NCBI GenBank assembly: GCA_030147845.1
Contig: JASBUN010000064.1
Coordinates: 38,501 to 102,500, forward strand
Source: Gammaproteobacteria bacterium
Lineage (GTDB): Bacteria > Pseudomonadota > Gammaproteobacteria > JASBUN01
Length of the DNA stretch: 64,000 bases
Direction: 5' to 3'
A model generated the notes under the pieces. It was not told where the DNA came from. It did no database searches and saw only the letters and a program-made list of their open reading frames with translations. Made by a program: the position numbers and the translations under genes. Below, piece after piece: positions 17,012-25,618 of this stretch. The stretch's first letter is position 1; each line of letters begins with the position of its first letter.

Positions 17012-17815
17012 TCAATAACCGTGTGAGTGTAGCTGCAAACCGGGCGGCATCTGGTCCAGACGTTCGATGCCGGTTTCGAGGTCGCCGTCATCGCCGAGCG
17101 TCAACCAGCGGAACCCGGGCGTGCGTGCATCGATAGCGAAATCCGCGCTATCGGGTTTGAACTGCACGCAAGTCGACGGCGAAGCGAGCAACCGCACGTC
17201 GTGACGCAGGTCTTCGAAGGCTTGGTGTACATGGCCCCACAACACCGCGCGTACTTGCGGATGCCGGTCTACTAGGGCAAAAAAGGCGTCGGCATTCTGT
17301 AGTTTCATGGTGTCCAGCCAGCGACTGCCAACGTCCACGGGCGGATGGTGCAGGCAGATCAAGGCATGCCGTTGCGGATGCGCCTGCAACGACGTTTCGA
17401 GATGCCGCAATTGCGCCGCCGACAACCGCCCCGCATCGCTACCCGGCAGGCTCGAATCGAGCAGTACAATCTGCCATTGACCACATAGCACCGCGCCGCC
17501 ATCATGCACGCTGCCGGCGATCAAGTGACTGCGCAACACATCTGCGGCATCATGATTGCCGGGAATGGCATGCACGGGTGTATGCAGGGACGCCAGCCGC
17601 GCGTGCAGACGGCCATAGCCGTCGGCGGAGGCGTCGTGTACCAGATCGCCGGACGCCAGCACCAGATCGGCAGGCCAAAAACGCTGGCGCGCCAGCGCCA
17701 GACAGAGCTCGAAGCTGGACTCGGTGTTCATGCCGAGCAGCGTGGTTTCCGGCGCCGCGTATAGGTGCGTGTCGGTGAATTGTAGTACTCGAACGCAGCC
17801 GGGTGCCGTGGTCAT
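17012..17815 (-). CDS. cpdA: 3',5'-cyclic-AMP phosphodiesterase-like metallophosphoesterase
   Basis: The first in-frame ATG at 17815 is preferred to the TTG that begins the track ORF. The 267-residue product shows all calcineurin-type metal motifs in order: QFTDTHLY, ASGDLVHDAS, GNHDAAD, LICLHHPPVDVG and LWGHVHQAFED. The arrangement and length match CpdA/Icc, which hydrolyses cAMP, although other cyclic-nucleotide or UDP-diacylglucosamine esterases share the fold. It is upstream of the class II aldolase gene and divergent from the O-methyltransferase. Confidence 0.82.
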   Translation of the reverse strand: MTTAPGCVRVLQFTDTHLYAAPETTLLGMNTESSFELCLALARQRFWPADLVLASGDLVHDASADGYGRLHARLASLHTPVHAIPGNHDAADVLRSHLIAGSVHDGGAVLCGQWQIVLLDSSLPGSDAGRLSAAQLRHLETSLQAHPQRHALICLHHPPVDVGSRWLDTMKLQNADAFFALVDRHPQVRAVLWGHVHQAFEDLRHDVRLLASPSTCVQFKPDSADFAIDARTPGFRWLTLGDDGDLETGIERLDQMPPGLQLHSHGY

Positions 17816-17917
17816 GGTGGAATCATTGGCGAAGTACGCACCGATAGTGGCACCGGACTGCGCGCAAATCAACCGCGCTTGAGCGGCGCGTGGCCCATTA
17901 AGACGGTGAGCGGAACT

Positions 17918-18580
17918 ATGACTGGAAAATCGATCGAATTAACCGACGAACTTTATCGTTACCTGCTGCGCGTGTCGGTACGTGAGGCACCGTTATTGCA
18001 GCGTCTGCGAGAGGAGACCGCAAGCCTTCCGCTGGCACGCATGCAGATTGCGCCGGAACAGGGGCAGTTCATGGCACTGTTGGCCAAGCTCATTGCCGCC
18101 CGGCGCATCATCGAGATTGGCGTGTTCACCGGCTACAGCTCCTTGTGTTTGGCGCAGGCGATGGCGGCCGGAGGGCGGTTAATCGCCTGCGACATCAATG
18201 AGGAATGGACTGCCGTGGCGCGCCGGTATTGGCGCGAAGCCGGCCTCGAGGATCGTATTGAACTGATACTGGGTGCGGCCGCGGAGACCTTGGAGCGTGT
18301 GCGGCGCGAGCATGGCGAGGGATCGTTCGACATGGCCTTCATCGATGCCGATAAAACCAATTACGACACCTATTACGAGCTCACGCTGCAGCTATTGCGC
18401 CGCGGCGGCTTATTGCTGATCGACAACGTGTTGTGGTCCGGACGGGTCGCCGATCCGCACGCCGATGACGACGATACGCGCGCGTTACGGGCGCTCAATG
18501 CCAAGCTTCACGACGACGTACGCATTGACCTAAGCTTGCTGCCGCTGGCCGACGGCCTGACGCTGGCGATAAAGCGATAA
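17918..18580 (+). CDS. SAM-dependent O-methyltransferase (caffeoyl-CoA type)
   Basis: Starting from the ATG at 17918 (MTGKSIELTDELYRYLL) gives 220 residues. The family pattern is clear: IEIGVFTGYSSLCLAQAM binds SAM, DMAFIDADKTNYDTYYE carries the metal aspartates, and LLIDNVLWSGRVADP follows. This is the cation-dependent O-methyltransferase family 3, which methylates catechol-like or similar hydroxyls; the substrate here is unknown. The stop codon lies inside three perfect copies of the 8-bp sequence GCGATAAA. Confidence 0.88.
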   Translation: MTGKSIELTDELYRYLLRVSVREAPLLQRLREETASLPLARMQIAPEQGQFMALLAKLIAARRIIEIGVFTGYSSLCLAQAMAAGGRLIACDINEEWTAVARRYWREAGLEDRIELILGAAAETLERVRREHGEGSFDMAFIDADKTNYDTYYELTLQLLRRGGLLLIDNVLWSGRVADPHADDDDTRALRALNAKLHDDVRIDLSLLPLADGLTLAIKR

Positions 18581-18589
18581 AGCGATAAA
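18566..18589 (+). repeat. Three tandem copies of GCGATAAA across an O-methyltransferase stop codon
   Basis: Three perfect 8-bp copies run through and just past the stop codon. Loss or gain of a copy would shift the frame and change the last few residues and the stop position. Confidence 0.9.
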
Positions 18590-18665
18590 GCCTATCGGTC
18601 GAAGCGTCGGCGGCGGTTGAGCGCCGCCTTGCCGGCGCAATTGATCGAACGAATTTAGGCGCTGC

Positions 18666-19016
18666 CTAGTCGCTGCAGTTGACTGGATGAATTTTGCCGA
18701 CTTTCCAGAAGCAAAAGTCGGCGAAGCCGTAATTCTGTCCCGGCTCGAAGTTGCGGTCAGGCCGCGACAACGCAATGCCGACGGTGCAAACGCTATCGAC
18801 GGCGCGTGAAATTTGATCGCCCTCATAGTGGGGGCGCACGGCGATTTGCCGAACGATGACATCATCGATGCGGATCGACTCGGTTGGTTCCAAAATGTAG
18901 TACTGACTTTTCTCGGGGCCGCGCACGGTGCCGATGCCGGTGACGCGAACGGGATTCGTTCCATTCAGATCGTCGGCGTCATACACCTCCAGCAGGTGGA
19001 TCTTATATGTGCTCAC
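18666..19016 (-). CDS. Hypothetical protein
   Basis: The track ORF starts at 19076, but a GTG at 19016 with a GGGAG ribosome site gives STYKIHLLEVYDADDLNGTNPVRVTGIG, a more natural start for a 116-residue soluble protein. It contains two cysteines near the C-terminus (FADFCFWKVGKIHPVNC) and an earlier SVCTVG. It has no signal peptide or membrane segment. I do not recognise the family. It lies downstream of argA in the same direction but is separated from it by about 110 bases. Confidence 0.55.
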   Translation of the reverse strand: MSTYKIHLLEVYDADDLNGTNPVRVTGIGTVRGPEKSQYYILEPTESIRIDDVIVRQIAVRPHYEGDQISRAVDSVCTVGIALSRPDRNFEPGQNYGFADFCFWKVGKIHPVNCSD

Positions 19017-19128
19017 GGGATCTCCCGTACGGCATAGGCGAATATCCGCAAGAGATCGAATGTATCCTTTCGCCACCGCGCTGGCAAGCGTTGACAGCGC
19101 CGTTTGCTGGCCGGCAGAACACTTGGAA

Positions 19129-20454
19129 CTAGTCTAAAATTTTTATAAAAATCTTTGAGTTGCGTTGATAGTTATAGAGTTCTAGGCGTTTCACCGGCAA
19201 TGACTTGATGTCTCCTGGGACGAAGCCGCGTTCGCGGAACCAATGCGCCGTGCGGGTCGTCAATACGAACAAGCGAACGATGTTCCGACTCTTGGCGCTA
19301 CGCTCGATATGACCGAGAAGTGTATCACCGCGGCCACCACCGCGATATTCGGGATGAATCGCAACACAGGCGAGTTCGCCGACCTGGTCTTGCGGAAACG
19401 GATACAGCGCCGCGCAGCCGATGATCATGCCGTCGCGCTCGATGACGTGGAAGTACGCGATTTCCATCTCCAGGCGCTCGCGCGAGCGCCGTACGAGAAT
19501 GCCGTCATCTTCCAGCGGTTTGATCAATTCGAGAATCCCGCCGACATCGTCGATACTGGCTTGGCGCATGGTTTCGTAACGCATGTCCGTGACCATGGTG
19601 CCGCTGCCGTCGCGCGTGAACAACTCTTGCAGTAGGGCGCCATCGACACTGCGGTCGATAAGATGGGCGCGCGCCACGCCGGAGCGGCAGGCGTATATTG
19701 CGCTGGCCAGATGGCTGGCGATCGCTTCGGGCAGGTTACTGCGTGTGGCGAGCAGGCGTTCGGCCTGTTCGGGCGTAAGTTGTTCGATTAAACGCCGCCG
19801 CGCGTCGCGTACCCCGGCGCCCTCGACCAGAAACAGCAGCTTGTCAGCACGCAGCGCGACTGCGGTCGCCGAGGCGACATCCTCGGCGCTGAGATTGAAA
19901 ACCTCTCCGGTCGGCGAATACCCCAGCGGCGAAAGCAATACGATGTCGCCGGCGTCGATGTGCCGACGTATGGCGGCGGTGTCGACGCGCCGTACCTCGC
20001 CAGTATGGCAGTAGTCGACGCCGTCGCGAACGCCGAGCGGCTGTGCGGTAACAAAATTGCCTGAGGTCACGCGTATGCGCGCGCCCGACATGGGTGTGTT
20101 GGCGAGGCCCATGGATAGCAGCGCCTCGATTTCGACGCGCACTCGGCCGGCCGCTTCTTTGACGCAGGCCAGCGCCGGGTCGTCGGTTACGCGCAGGCCG
20201 TTGACGTAGCGAAAGTCGGCGCCGCGCTCACGCAGGCGCGCCTCGATTTGTGGTCGCGCGCCATGCACCAATACCAATCGGATGCCGAGACTGTTGAGTG
20301 TCGCGACGTCATGCACGAGCGTGGCGAAGCTGGCATCGGCGACCGCCTCGCCGCCGAACATGAGGACAAAAGTGCGGCCGCGGTGAGCGTTAATGTAGGG
20401 CGACGACGCACGAAACGCGTCAATGTAGGCCTGTTTTTTGTTTTTCTTGGGCAA
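19129..20454 (-). CDS. argA: N-acetylglutamate synthase (ArgA, kinase-like plus GNAT domain)
   Basis: The 441-residue enzyme makes N-acetylglutamate from glutamate and acetyl-CoA, the first step of arginine synthesis. Residues about 1-290 form the amino-acid-kinase-like domain (FVLMFGGEAVADASFATLVHDVATLNSLGIRLVLVHGARPQIE), which usually binds arginine for feedback inhibition. Residues about 295-441 are the acetyltransferase domain (ACVAIHPEYRGGGRGDTLLGHIE, the acetyl-CoA loop). It lies 72 bases downstream of argE on the same strand. Confidence 0.96.
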   Translation of the reverse strand: MPKKNKKQAYIDAFRASSPYINAHRGRTFVLMFGGEAVADASFATLVHDVATLNSLGIRLVLVHGARPQIEARLRERGADFRYVNGLRVTDDPALACVKEAAGRVRVEIEALLSMGLANTPMSGARIRVTSGNFVTAQPLGVRDGVDYCHTGEVRRVDTAAIRRHIDAGDIVLLSPLGYSPTGEVFNLSAEDVASATAVALRADKLLFLVEGAGVRDARRRLIEQLTPEQAERLLATRSNLPEAIASHLASAIYACRSGVARAHLIDRSVDGALLQELFTRDGSGTMVTDMRYETMRQASIDDVGGILELIKPLEDDGILVRRSRERLEMEIAYFHVIERDGMIIGCAALYPFPQDQVGELACVAIHPEYRGGGRGDTLLGHIERSAKSRNIVRLFVLTTRTAHWFRERGFVPGDIKSLPVKRLELYNYQRNSKIFIKILD

Positions 20455-20526
20455 GGTTCTGTCCCCGAACGATTGCTGCGGAGCCTGATATATCGTGCAA
20501 ATATACCATGGCGCGTCGGCCGCGCG

Positions 20527-21684
20527 TCAGTGGCGACGACAGAAGTGATCGATGAGGCGTCGTAATAACGCAATCGTTGGTCGTATACGATCCAAGGACA
20601 AATATTCGTCCGGTTGGTGGGCTTGATCGATGTCGCCTGGTCCCATGACGATGGTCTGCATGTGCATGCGTTGTAGGTACGGAGCCTCGGTACCGAACGC
20701 AACGGTGCCGGATTGCTGGCCGCTGAGTCGCTCGGCGACACGGACAATTTCGGCGCTGGCGTCGGTTTCGAAGGCTGGAATGCCCTCGAACAGGGGTTCG
20801 ATTTCCAGGCGCAGATCCTGGTCGTGTAAGCGCCGCTCGAGTCGTTGGCGCAGTTGCTGGCGCAACTCCGGCAAATCCATGCCCGGCAATGGGCGCAAAT
20901 CGATGTGCAGTTCGCAGTCGGCACAGATGCGGTTGGGGTTATCGCCGCCATGTATATGGCCAAGGTTTAGCGTCGGTACCGGAACCTTGAATAGTGGTTG
21001 CCGATTCTGCTGTTGCATCTCGCGGCGCCAGTCGAGTAATTCCTGAATGACGTCGTGCATGCCTTCCAGGGCGTTGACGCCGAGCGCCGGGTCACTGGAG
21101 TGTCCGGAGCGCCCGTACAGACGAATCGCCTCCATTAATATACCTTTGTGCATGCGGATGGGTCGTAGCCCGGTAGGCTCGCCGATGACCGCGTAGCGTG
21201 CTTTCGGCCGGCCCATTTTGACCAACTCCTTGGCGCCGTCCATCGAGCTTTCCTCGTCGGCGGTGGCCAGGATGGTCAGCGGCGCGTGCAGGTCGGCGGC
21301 GTGCAGATCCCGCACCGCTTCGATGGCGAGCGCCAGAAACGCTTTCATGTCGCAGACGCCCAGGCCGTAGAGACGCTGGTTGGCTTCGGTGATCCGGAAC
21401 GGGTCGTAACTCCAACGACCTTCGTCGTAGGGCACCGTATCGGTGTGCCCGGCGAGCACCAGACCACCGTCACCCTCGCCAAGTGTGGCGATGAGGTTGG
21501 CTTTGTCGGGCCAGGCGGGCAGGTCCATGACTTCGACGGCGAAGCCGAGCGTGCTAAGCCAGTCGGCGAGCAGCTCGATGACGGCACGGTTGCCGGTATC
21601 GAAATCGGCGCTAACGCTGCTCATAGACGGCGCCGCCACGAGGCGGCGGATCATTTCCATCAGCGGAGGTGGTGTGTTTGGCAT
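20527..21684 (-). CDS. argE: Acetylornithine deacetylase
   Basis: ArgE removes the acetyl group from N-acetylornithine in the linear arginine pathway. Starting from the ATG at 21684 (MPNTPPPLMEMIRRLVAAPSMS) gives 385 residues. M20-family metal and catalytic motifs are present: LAGHTDTVPYDEGRW, YGLGVCDMKAFLALAIEAV, TADEESSMDGAKELV, VIGEPTGLRPI and MGPGDIDQAHQPDEYLSLDRI. The presence of ArgE together with an ArgA synthase is consistent with the non-cyclic acetyl pathway. Confidence 0.95.
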   Translation of the reverse strand: MPNTPPPLMEMIRRLVAAPSMSSVSADFDTGNRAVIELLADWLSTLGFAVEVMDLPAWPDKANLIATLGEGDGGLVLAGHTDTVPYDEGRWSYDPFRITEANQRLYGLGVCDMKAFLALAIEAVRDLHAADLHAPLTILATADEESSMDGAKELVKMGRPKARYAVIGEPTGLRPIRMHKGILMEAIRLYGRSGHSSDPALGVNALEGMHDVIQELLDWRREMQQQNRQPLFKVPVPTLNLGHIHGGDNPNRICADCELHIDLRPLPGMDLPELRQQLRQRLERRLHDQDLRLEIEPLFEGIPAFETDASAEIVRVAERLSGQQSGTVAFGTEAPYLQRMHMQTIVMGPGDIDQAHQPDEYLSLDRIRPTIALLRRLIDHFCRRH

Positions 21685-21786
21685 GCCCTGATTGTGGTGC
21701 CAGCGGTGGGTGCGGCGCAAGCGCGCCGCGGCTCGATCGCCCTATACTTGAATACCGACATCATGTCGGCGGTTCGGAGCCTGGAT

Positions 21787-22230
21787 ATGCATACTCATAG
21801 TGAGCGAGCTTCGTCCACCCTATGGCGGGCTGATCAAAGTGGTTTCCAGGCGGCCAAAGTCCGGCTGCGGCAGGCCGATGAGCGCAATGATGACGCTGCA
21901 TCAGATGCCAATGGCGTACTCTATTGCGCACAATGCCGCGCGCCCATCAGCCATGACTCGGAGCGGGTGTCCCGCCGCGGTTCGCACCAGCACCGCTGCC
22001 GCAATCCCAACGACTTGGTGTTCGACATCGGCTGTTTCGCGGATGCCCGCGGTTGTGTGTATGGCGGCCCGTCGGCCGACGCTTGGACTTGGTTTCCGGG
22101 TTATTATTGGCAAGTGAGCTGGTGTAGAGCCTGCGGCGCCCATCTCGGCTGGCGCTACCGTGGCGCCGGTGACGTATTCTATGGTTTGATTCTCGATCGC
22201 CTGGTGAGCGGCCGCGGCGGCGCCGATTAG
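21787..22230 (+). CDS. Bacterial CULT-domain (cereblon-like) protein
   Basis: The real gene starts near 21787 (147 residues); the long track ORF before it is antisense to argE. The core reads LYCAQCRAPIS, then NPNDLVFDIGCFADARGC, then WTWFPGYYWQVSWCRACGAHLGWRY. The two CxxC pairs should bind one zinc ion. Three aromatic cage tryptophans fall where human cereblon has W380, W386 and W400, which hold thalidomide-type ligands and C-terminal cyclic imides. The N-terminal ~40 residues are variable. Bacterial CULT proteins exist as single domains, and their natural ligand and role are unsettled. The gene is divergent from argE and upstream of the GNAT-C39 gene. Confidence 0.85.
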   Translation: MHTHSERASSTLWRADQSGFQAAKVRLRQADERNDDAASDANGVLYCAQCRAPISHDSERVSRRGSHQHRCRNPNDLVFDIGCFADARGCVYGGPSADAWTWFPGYYWQVSWCRACGAHLGWRYRGAGDVFYGLILDRLVSGRGGAD

Positions 22231-22338
22231 CCCGTCGCGTTATCGAAGAGTAGTGTGTAGTCCCGGCGCGTGCTAAATTTGCCGCGCCGTGGACGGTGCC
22301 TTCCCGTTTTGCTGTGCACCCTGGAGAGGCAGGGTCGT

Positions 22339-23469
22339 ATGATTCGTTCCGCCAATCTTCGCGATCTCGAAGCGCTCGTCGCTACCGAGAACCGGTGCTT
22401 TGAAACCGACCGCTTGTCGCGCCGAAGTTTCCGTTACATGTTGACCAAGGCCAATGCTGTCACGCTCGTCGATGACGCCGACGGTGTGCTGCGCGGTTAT
22501 GTTCTGGTGCTCTATCACGCCGGCACGTCGCTGGCGCGACTATATTCGATTGCAGTGGATCGCGGTCACCGTGGCTGCGGCGTTGGTGAGCAACTCGTGG
22601 GTGCTGCCGAACAGGCGGCGCTGGACGCTGACTGCGTCAACATGCGATTGGAAATACGTCGAGACAACCGGGCGTCGCTGCACCTGTTCGAAAAACTGGG
22701 TTACCGCAAATTCGGTATGTATCCGGATTACTATGAGGATCATATGGAAGCGGTGCGCCTGGAGAAGGAGCTTGCGCCGCACTTGCGACCGGAACTCGTC
22801 AGCGTCCCCTATTATGAGCAGACACTTGATTTTACCTGCGGTCCGGCGGTGCTGATGATGGCCATGCATAGCTTGGATGATGCGCTGGCGTTAGACCGCC
22901 GGTTGGAAATCCGCATTTGGCGGGAATCCACTACAGTATTCATGACGGCCGGGCACGGAGGTTGCGGTCCCTATGGTTTGGCGCTGTCGGCATATCGTCG
23001 CGGGTTTGACGTCAGTGTCTATGTCAATGATGAAGCGGCGCTGTTTGTCGATTCCGTACGTAGCGCCGAGAAAAAGGAAGTCATCCGCTTGGTGCAGGAA
23101 GATTTCCTCGAGGAAATTGCCCAGCTGCCGATCCCGGTGCATTACCGCAGTTTGAGCCTCGCTGAGATGCGCACCGAATTTGATCGTGGCGGTATTCCCG
23201 TCGTATTGATCAGTTCTTACCGAATTTATAAGGAAAAATTTCCGCACTGGGTGGTGATAACCGGTTTCGACCATCGGTTCATTTACGCCCATGATCCATA
23301 CGTCGATCATGAAAAAGGCAAGAGCGTGACCGACGTACTTAATATGCCTATTTTGCAGAAAGATTTTGAACGCATGGCGCGCTATGGAAAATCCGGGCAA
23401 CGTGCGGTTCTTATAATTAGTAAATCGAAGGTGACTCGCCGACGACGGCCGGCAGCCCGAAAAACCTGA
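22339..23469 (+). CDS. GNAT acetyltransferase - peptidase C39-like fusion protein
   Basis: From the ATG at 22339 (MIRSANLRDLEALVATENRCF, AGGCAGGG upstream) the protein has 376 residues. About 1-155 is a RimI-like GNAT acetyltransferase (LYSIAVDRGHRGCGVGEQLV, the acetyl-CoA loop). About 158-370 is a papain-fold C39-like domain, with the candidate catalytic Cys in TLDFTCGPAVLMMAM (about residue 167) and His/Asp in PHWVVITGFDHRFIYAHDPY. The fusion is followed 9 bases later by a RimK-family ATP-grasp gene. That pairing is a known but uncharacterised theme in peptide-modification or non-ribosomal peptide systems. Substrates are unknown. Confidence 0.87.
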   Translation: MIRSANLRDLEALVATENRCFETDRLSRRSFRYMLTKANAVTLVDDADGVLRGYVLVLYHAGTSLARLYSIAVDRGHRGCGVGEQLVGAAEQAALDADCVNMRLEIRRDNRASLHLFEKLGYRKFGMYPDYYEDHMEAVRLEKELAPHLRPELVSVPYYEQTLDFTCGPAVLMMAMHSLDDALALDRRLEIRIWRESTTVFMTAGHGGCGPYGLALSAYRRGFDVSVYVNDEAALFVDSVRSAEKKEVIRLVQEDFLEEIAQLPIPVHYRSLSLAEMRTEFDRGGIPVVLISSYRIYKEKFPHWVVITGFDHRFIYAHDPYVDHEKGKSVTDVLNMPILQKDFERMARYGKSGQRAVLIISKSKVTRRRRPAARKT

Positions 23470-23478
23470 GAGGAAAAC

Positions 23479-24957
23479 ATGGCGACACAGCTGATTGTCG
23501 TTGAAGACATCGACGACTGGACGTATGAGGGTATCGACTGCCCCGTGGTGCATGCCGATGACTATCTTACCGGACAAGAGTATTTCAAGTTGCGTGACGT
23601 GCAAGTCATCAACTTGTGTCGGAGCTATAAATATCTGAGTGTGGCCTATTACGTTTCGCTGTTGGCCGAGGCGCGTCGCCACAAGGTGATTCCATCGGTC
23701 AAAACCATGCTCGACCTGAGCAGTAAGGCGATGTACAGCCTCGATGCGGTCAATCTCGATGATTTGGTGCAGAAGAAGCTGAAAAAGCAGAATAGCGATC
23801 CGTTTCAAAATGTATTCGAGATGGATGTGTATTTTGGTAATTGCCCGTACGGCGTGTTGGCGGATCTGGCCCGGCAGTTGTTCGAGCATTTCCCGTTTCC
23901 GTTGTTGCGGGTAGGGTTCCGGCGACAAGGAAGTTGGCATATTTCCTCGATCAAGGCGTTGCCGATAACCAAAATCGAAGCGTCTGGTCGAGAGCTGTTT
24001 GCAACGTCTTTTAGCGGTTACCTGAAGCGCCGCTGGCGTTTGCCTAAGACGAAGACGCCGGCGCGCTACGACCTTGCGATTCTTTATAATTCCGCCGATC
24101 CATTGCCGCCGTCGGATAAGCGCGCGCTGCAAAATTTCATCAAGGCCGGCGCCGCCCAAGGTGTCGCTGTCGAGATTGTTGGGCGTAAAGATTACGCGCG
24201 CTTGGCGGAATACGATGCGTTGTTTATCCGCGACACGACGCGCATTAATCATTACACCTATCGTTTTGCCAAAAAAGCGGAAAGTGAAGGTATGGTCGTA
24301 ATCGATGACCCACAGTCGATCCTACGTTGCACCAATAAAGTTTATTTGGCCGAGTTATTGCGCGCCAATCGCGTGCCAACTCCTAAGACGGTGATCGCGG
24401 GGAAGGGTGATCTGAGCGCGGCGGAGAAGGCCATTGGTTTCCCGATGGTGGTGAAGGTGCCGGATGGCTCGTTTTCACAAGGTGTGTACAAAGCCGAAAA
24501 TCCACAGCAGATGCAGGAATACGCTGCACGTTTGTTCAAAAATTCGGAACTCATTTTGGCGCAGGAGTTTCTATATACCGCGTTCGATTGGCGCATCGGC
24601 ATTCTTAATCGCAAACCGGTATTTTCCAGCCAATATTTCATGTCCAAGCAAGATTGGAAGATCGTGAATTATGACGCGTCAGGCAAGGCGATCGAAGGCG
24701 GTTTTAAGACGTGGCCGATAGAACAGGCCCCACAACAAGTCGTCGACGTGGCGCTGCGAGCGGCAAATTTGATCGGCGATGGATTGTACGGTGTCGACGT
24801 GAAACAAAATGACGACGGCATTTACGTTATCGAAGTGAACGATAACCCGAATCTGGACGCGGGTGTGGAGGATGCGGTGCTCAAGGATGAGTTGTATCGA
24901 ATTATCATTGCGGAATTTGTGCGCCGTATCGAATTACGTAAAAGCGCAGAGCGCTAA
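23479..24957 (+). CDS. RimK-family ATP-grasp ligase with N-terminal RLAN-type domain
   Basis: The 492-residue protein has an N-terminal domain (about 1-200, LIVVEDIDDWTYEGIDCPVVHADDYL and VINLCRSYKYLSVAYYVSLLAEA) of the type found before RimK-like ligases. An ATP-grasp domain fills about 285-485 (CTNKVYLAELLRANRVPTPKT, PMVVKVPDGSFSQGVY, YVIEVNDNPNLDAGVEDAVL with the metal ligands). RimK-like enzymes form peptide bonds between a carboxylate and an amino acid such as glutamate. The ATG follows an AGAGGAAA ribosome site, and the gene is coupled to the GNAT-C39 gene. Target and amino donor are not known. Confidence 0.9.
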   Translation: MATQLIVVEDIDDWTYEGIDCPVVHADDYLTGQEYFKLRDVQVINLCRSYKYLSVAYYVSLLAEARRHKVIPSVKTMLDLSSKAMYSLDAVNLDDLVQKKLKKQNSDPFQNVFEMDVYFGNCPYGVLADLARQLFEHFPFPLLRVGFRRQGSWHISSIKALPITKIEASGRELFATSFSGYLKRRWRLPKTKTPARYDLAILYNSADPLPPSDKRALQNFIKAGAAQGVAVEIVGRKDYARLAEYDALFIRDTTRINHYTYRFAKKAESEGMVVIDDPQSILRCTNKVYLAELLRANRVPTPKTVIAGKGDLSAAEKAIGFPMVVKVPDGSFSQGVYKAENPQQMQEYAARLFKNSELILAQEFLYTAFDWRIGILNRKPVFSSQYFMSKQDWKIVNYDASGKAIEGGFKTWPIEQAPQQVVDVALRAANLIGDGLYGVDVKQNDDGIYVIEVNDNPNLDAGVEDAVLKDELYRIIIAEFVRRIELRKSAER

Positions 24958-25132
24958 GTACGTTGCGTCGCTTTGGAAGTGTAACAATGCCTGCTTGATG
25001 CTTTGCTGACAACGCCCGCGTTTGAAAGTTCCCGGCGTTATGTTGCGATACGGTCATGTCAGCGATGTGCATGTTTTTACGGCCAGGAGGGAACCTTCGT
25101 ATCTTATTCATGGTCTCTAAGCAGTAACGGAA

Positions 25133-25161
25133 TTGAAATATCCGAAGATCCGTTTTATATT
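25133..25161 (+). promoter_or_regulatory. Sigma-70 promoter for the secreted repeat protein
   Basis: TTGAAA at 25133-25138 and TATATT at 25156-25161 are 17 bases apart, close to consensus. The predicted start of transcription (about 25168) leaves a 5' UTR of around 28 bases before the ATG at 25196. Confidence 0.7.
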
Positions 25162-25195
25162 TCCCAGCAAGTTAAACAACCGAGGAGAACAGACC

Positions 25196-25561
25196 ATGAA
25201 TAAACTCGCCATCGTAATCGTCAGTGTTGCCGCGTTGGGCGCCAGTGTTGCCTCTGCCGCGCAGTGGACTCAAGCCGATACCAATCAACTGGCGTTTCCT
25301 GACGAGTACATCGGTTCGCCTGAGTTAACGGTCAACTCGTCGACGCCTAATGCGGAGTTCGCGAAATTCGATACAGTGCCGACGACGAAATTTGAGCAGC
25401 AGCTCATGTATCCGGACGAGTATGAAGGTTCCCCCGTGCTGCAGCGCAGTCACGCGGAAAAGACTGCTGAGTTCGCTCCATTTTCGGTGACACCGACAAC
25501 CGAGTTCGAGCAGCAGCTCGCGCACCCGGACGAGACGCCATACAAGCCTAATCAGTATTGA
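25196..25561 (+). CDS. Secreted protein with three 38-residue-spaced PDE repeats
   Basis: The true start is the ATG at 25196 after a GAGGAGAA ribosome site; the track extension upstream is not coding. The 121-residue product has a signal peptide (MNKLAIVIVSVAALGASVASAA). The mature part is an internal repeat: NQLAFPDEYIGSP, QQLMYPDEYEGSP and QQLAHPDETPYKP occur exactly 38 residues apart, with PTTKFEQ and PTTEFEQ before the second and third. It has no cysteines. I do not recognise the family. It lies 238 bases after the ATP-grasp gene but has its own promoter. A link to that pair as a substrate is possible but unproven. Confidence 0.75.
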   Translation: MNKLAIVIVSVAALGASVASAAQWTQADTNQLAFPDEYIGSPELTVNSSTPNAEFAKFDTVPTTKFEQQLMYPDEYEGSPVLQRSHAEKTAEFAPFSVTPTTEFEQQLAHPDETPYKPNQY

Positions 25562-25578
25562 TTGCGGGTGGCACGCGT

Positions 25579-25600
25579 TTCCACAGCATGCGCTGTGGAA
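25579..25600 (+). terminator. Inverted repeat after the secreted repeat protein gene
   Basis: TTCCACAGC and GCTGTGGAA form a perfect 9-bp stem around ATGC, followed by TTTA. The short T-run makes it a weak intrinsic terminator. It sits between convergent genes, so it could act in both directions. Confidence 0.5.
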
Positions 25601-25618
25601 TTTACGCGCCGAGCCGCT

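Noticed and set aside
21286-21786. N-terminal 167 codons of the 314-codon ORF ending at 22230
   Set aside because: This part is antisense to argE; only the portion after about 21787 matches the CULT domain.
22891-24252. 453-codon minus-strand ORF across the GNAT-C39 and RimK-like genes
   Set aside because: It is antisense to two proteins with clear domain motifs and has no recognisable family features; long shadows are common in GC-rich DNA.
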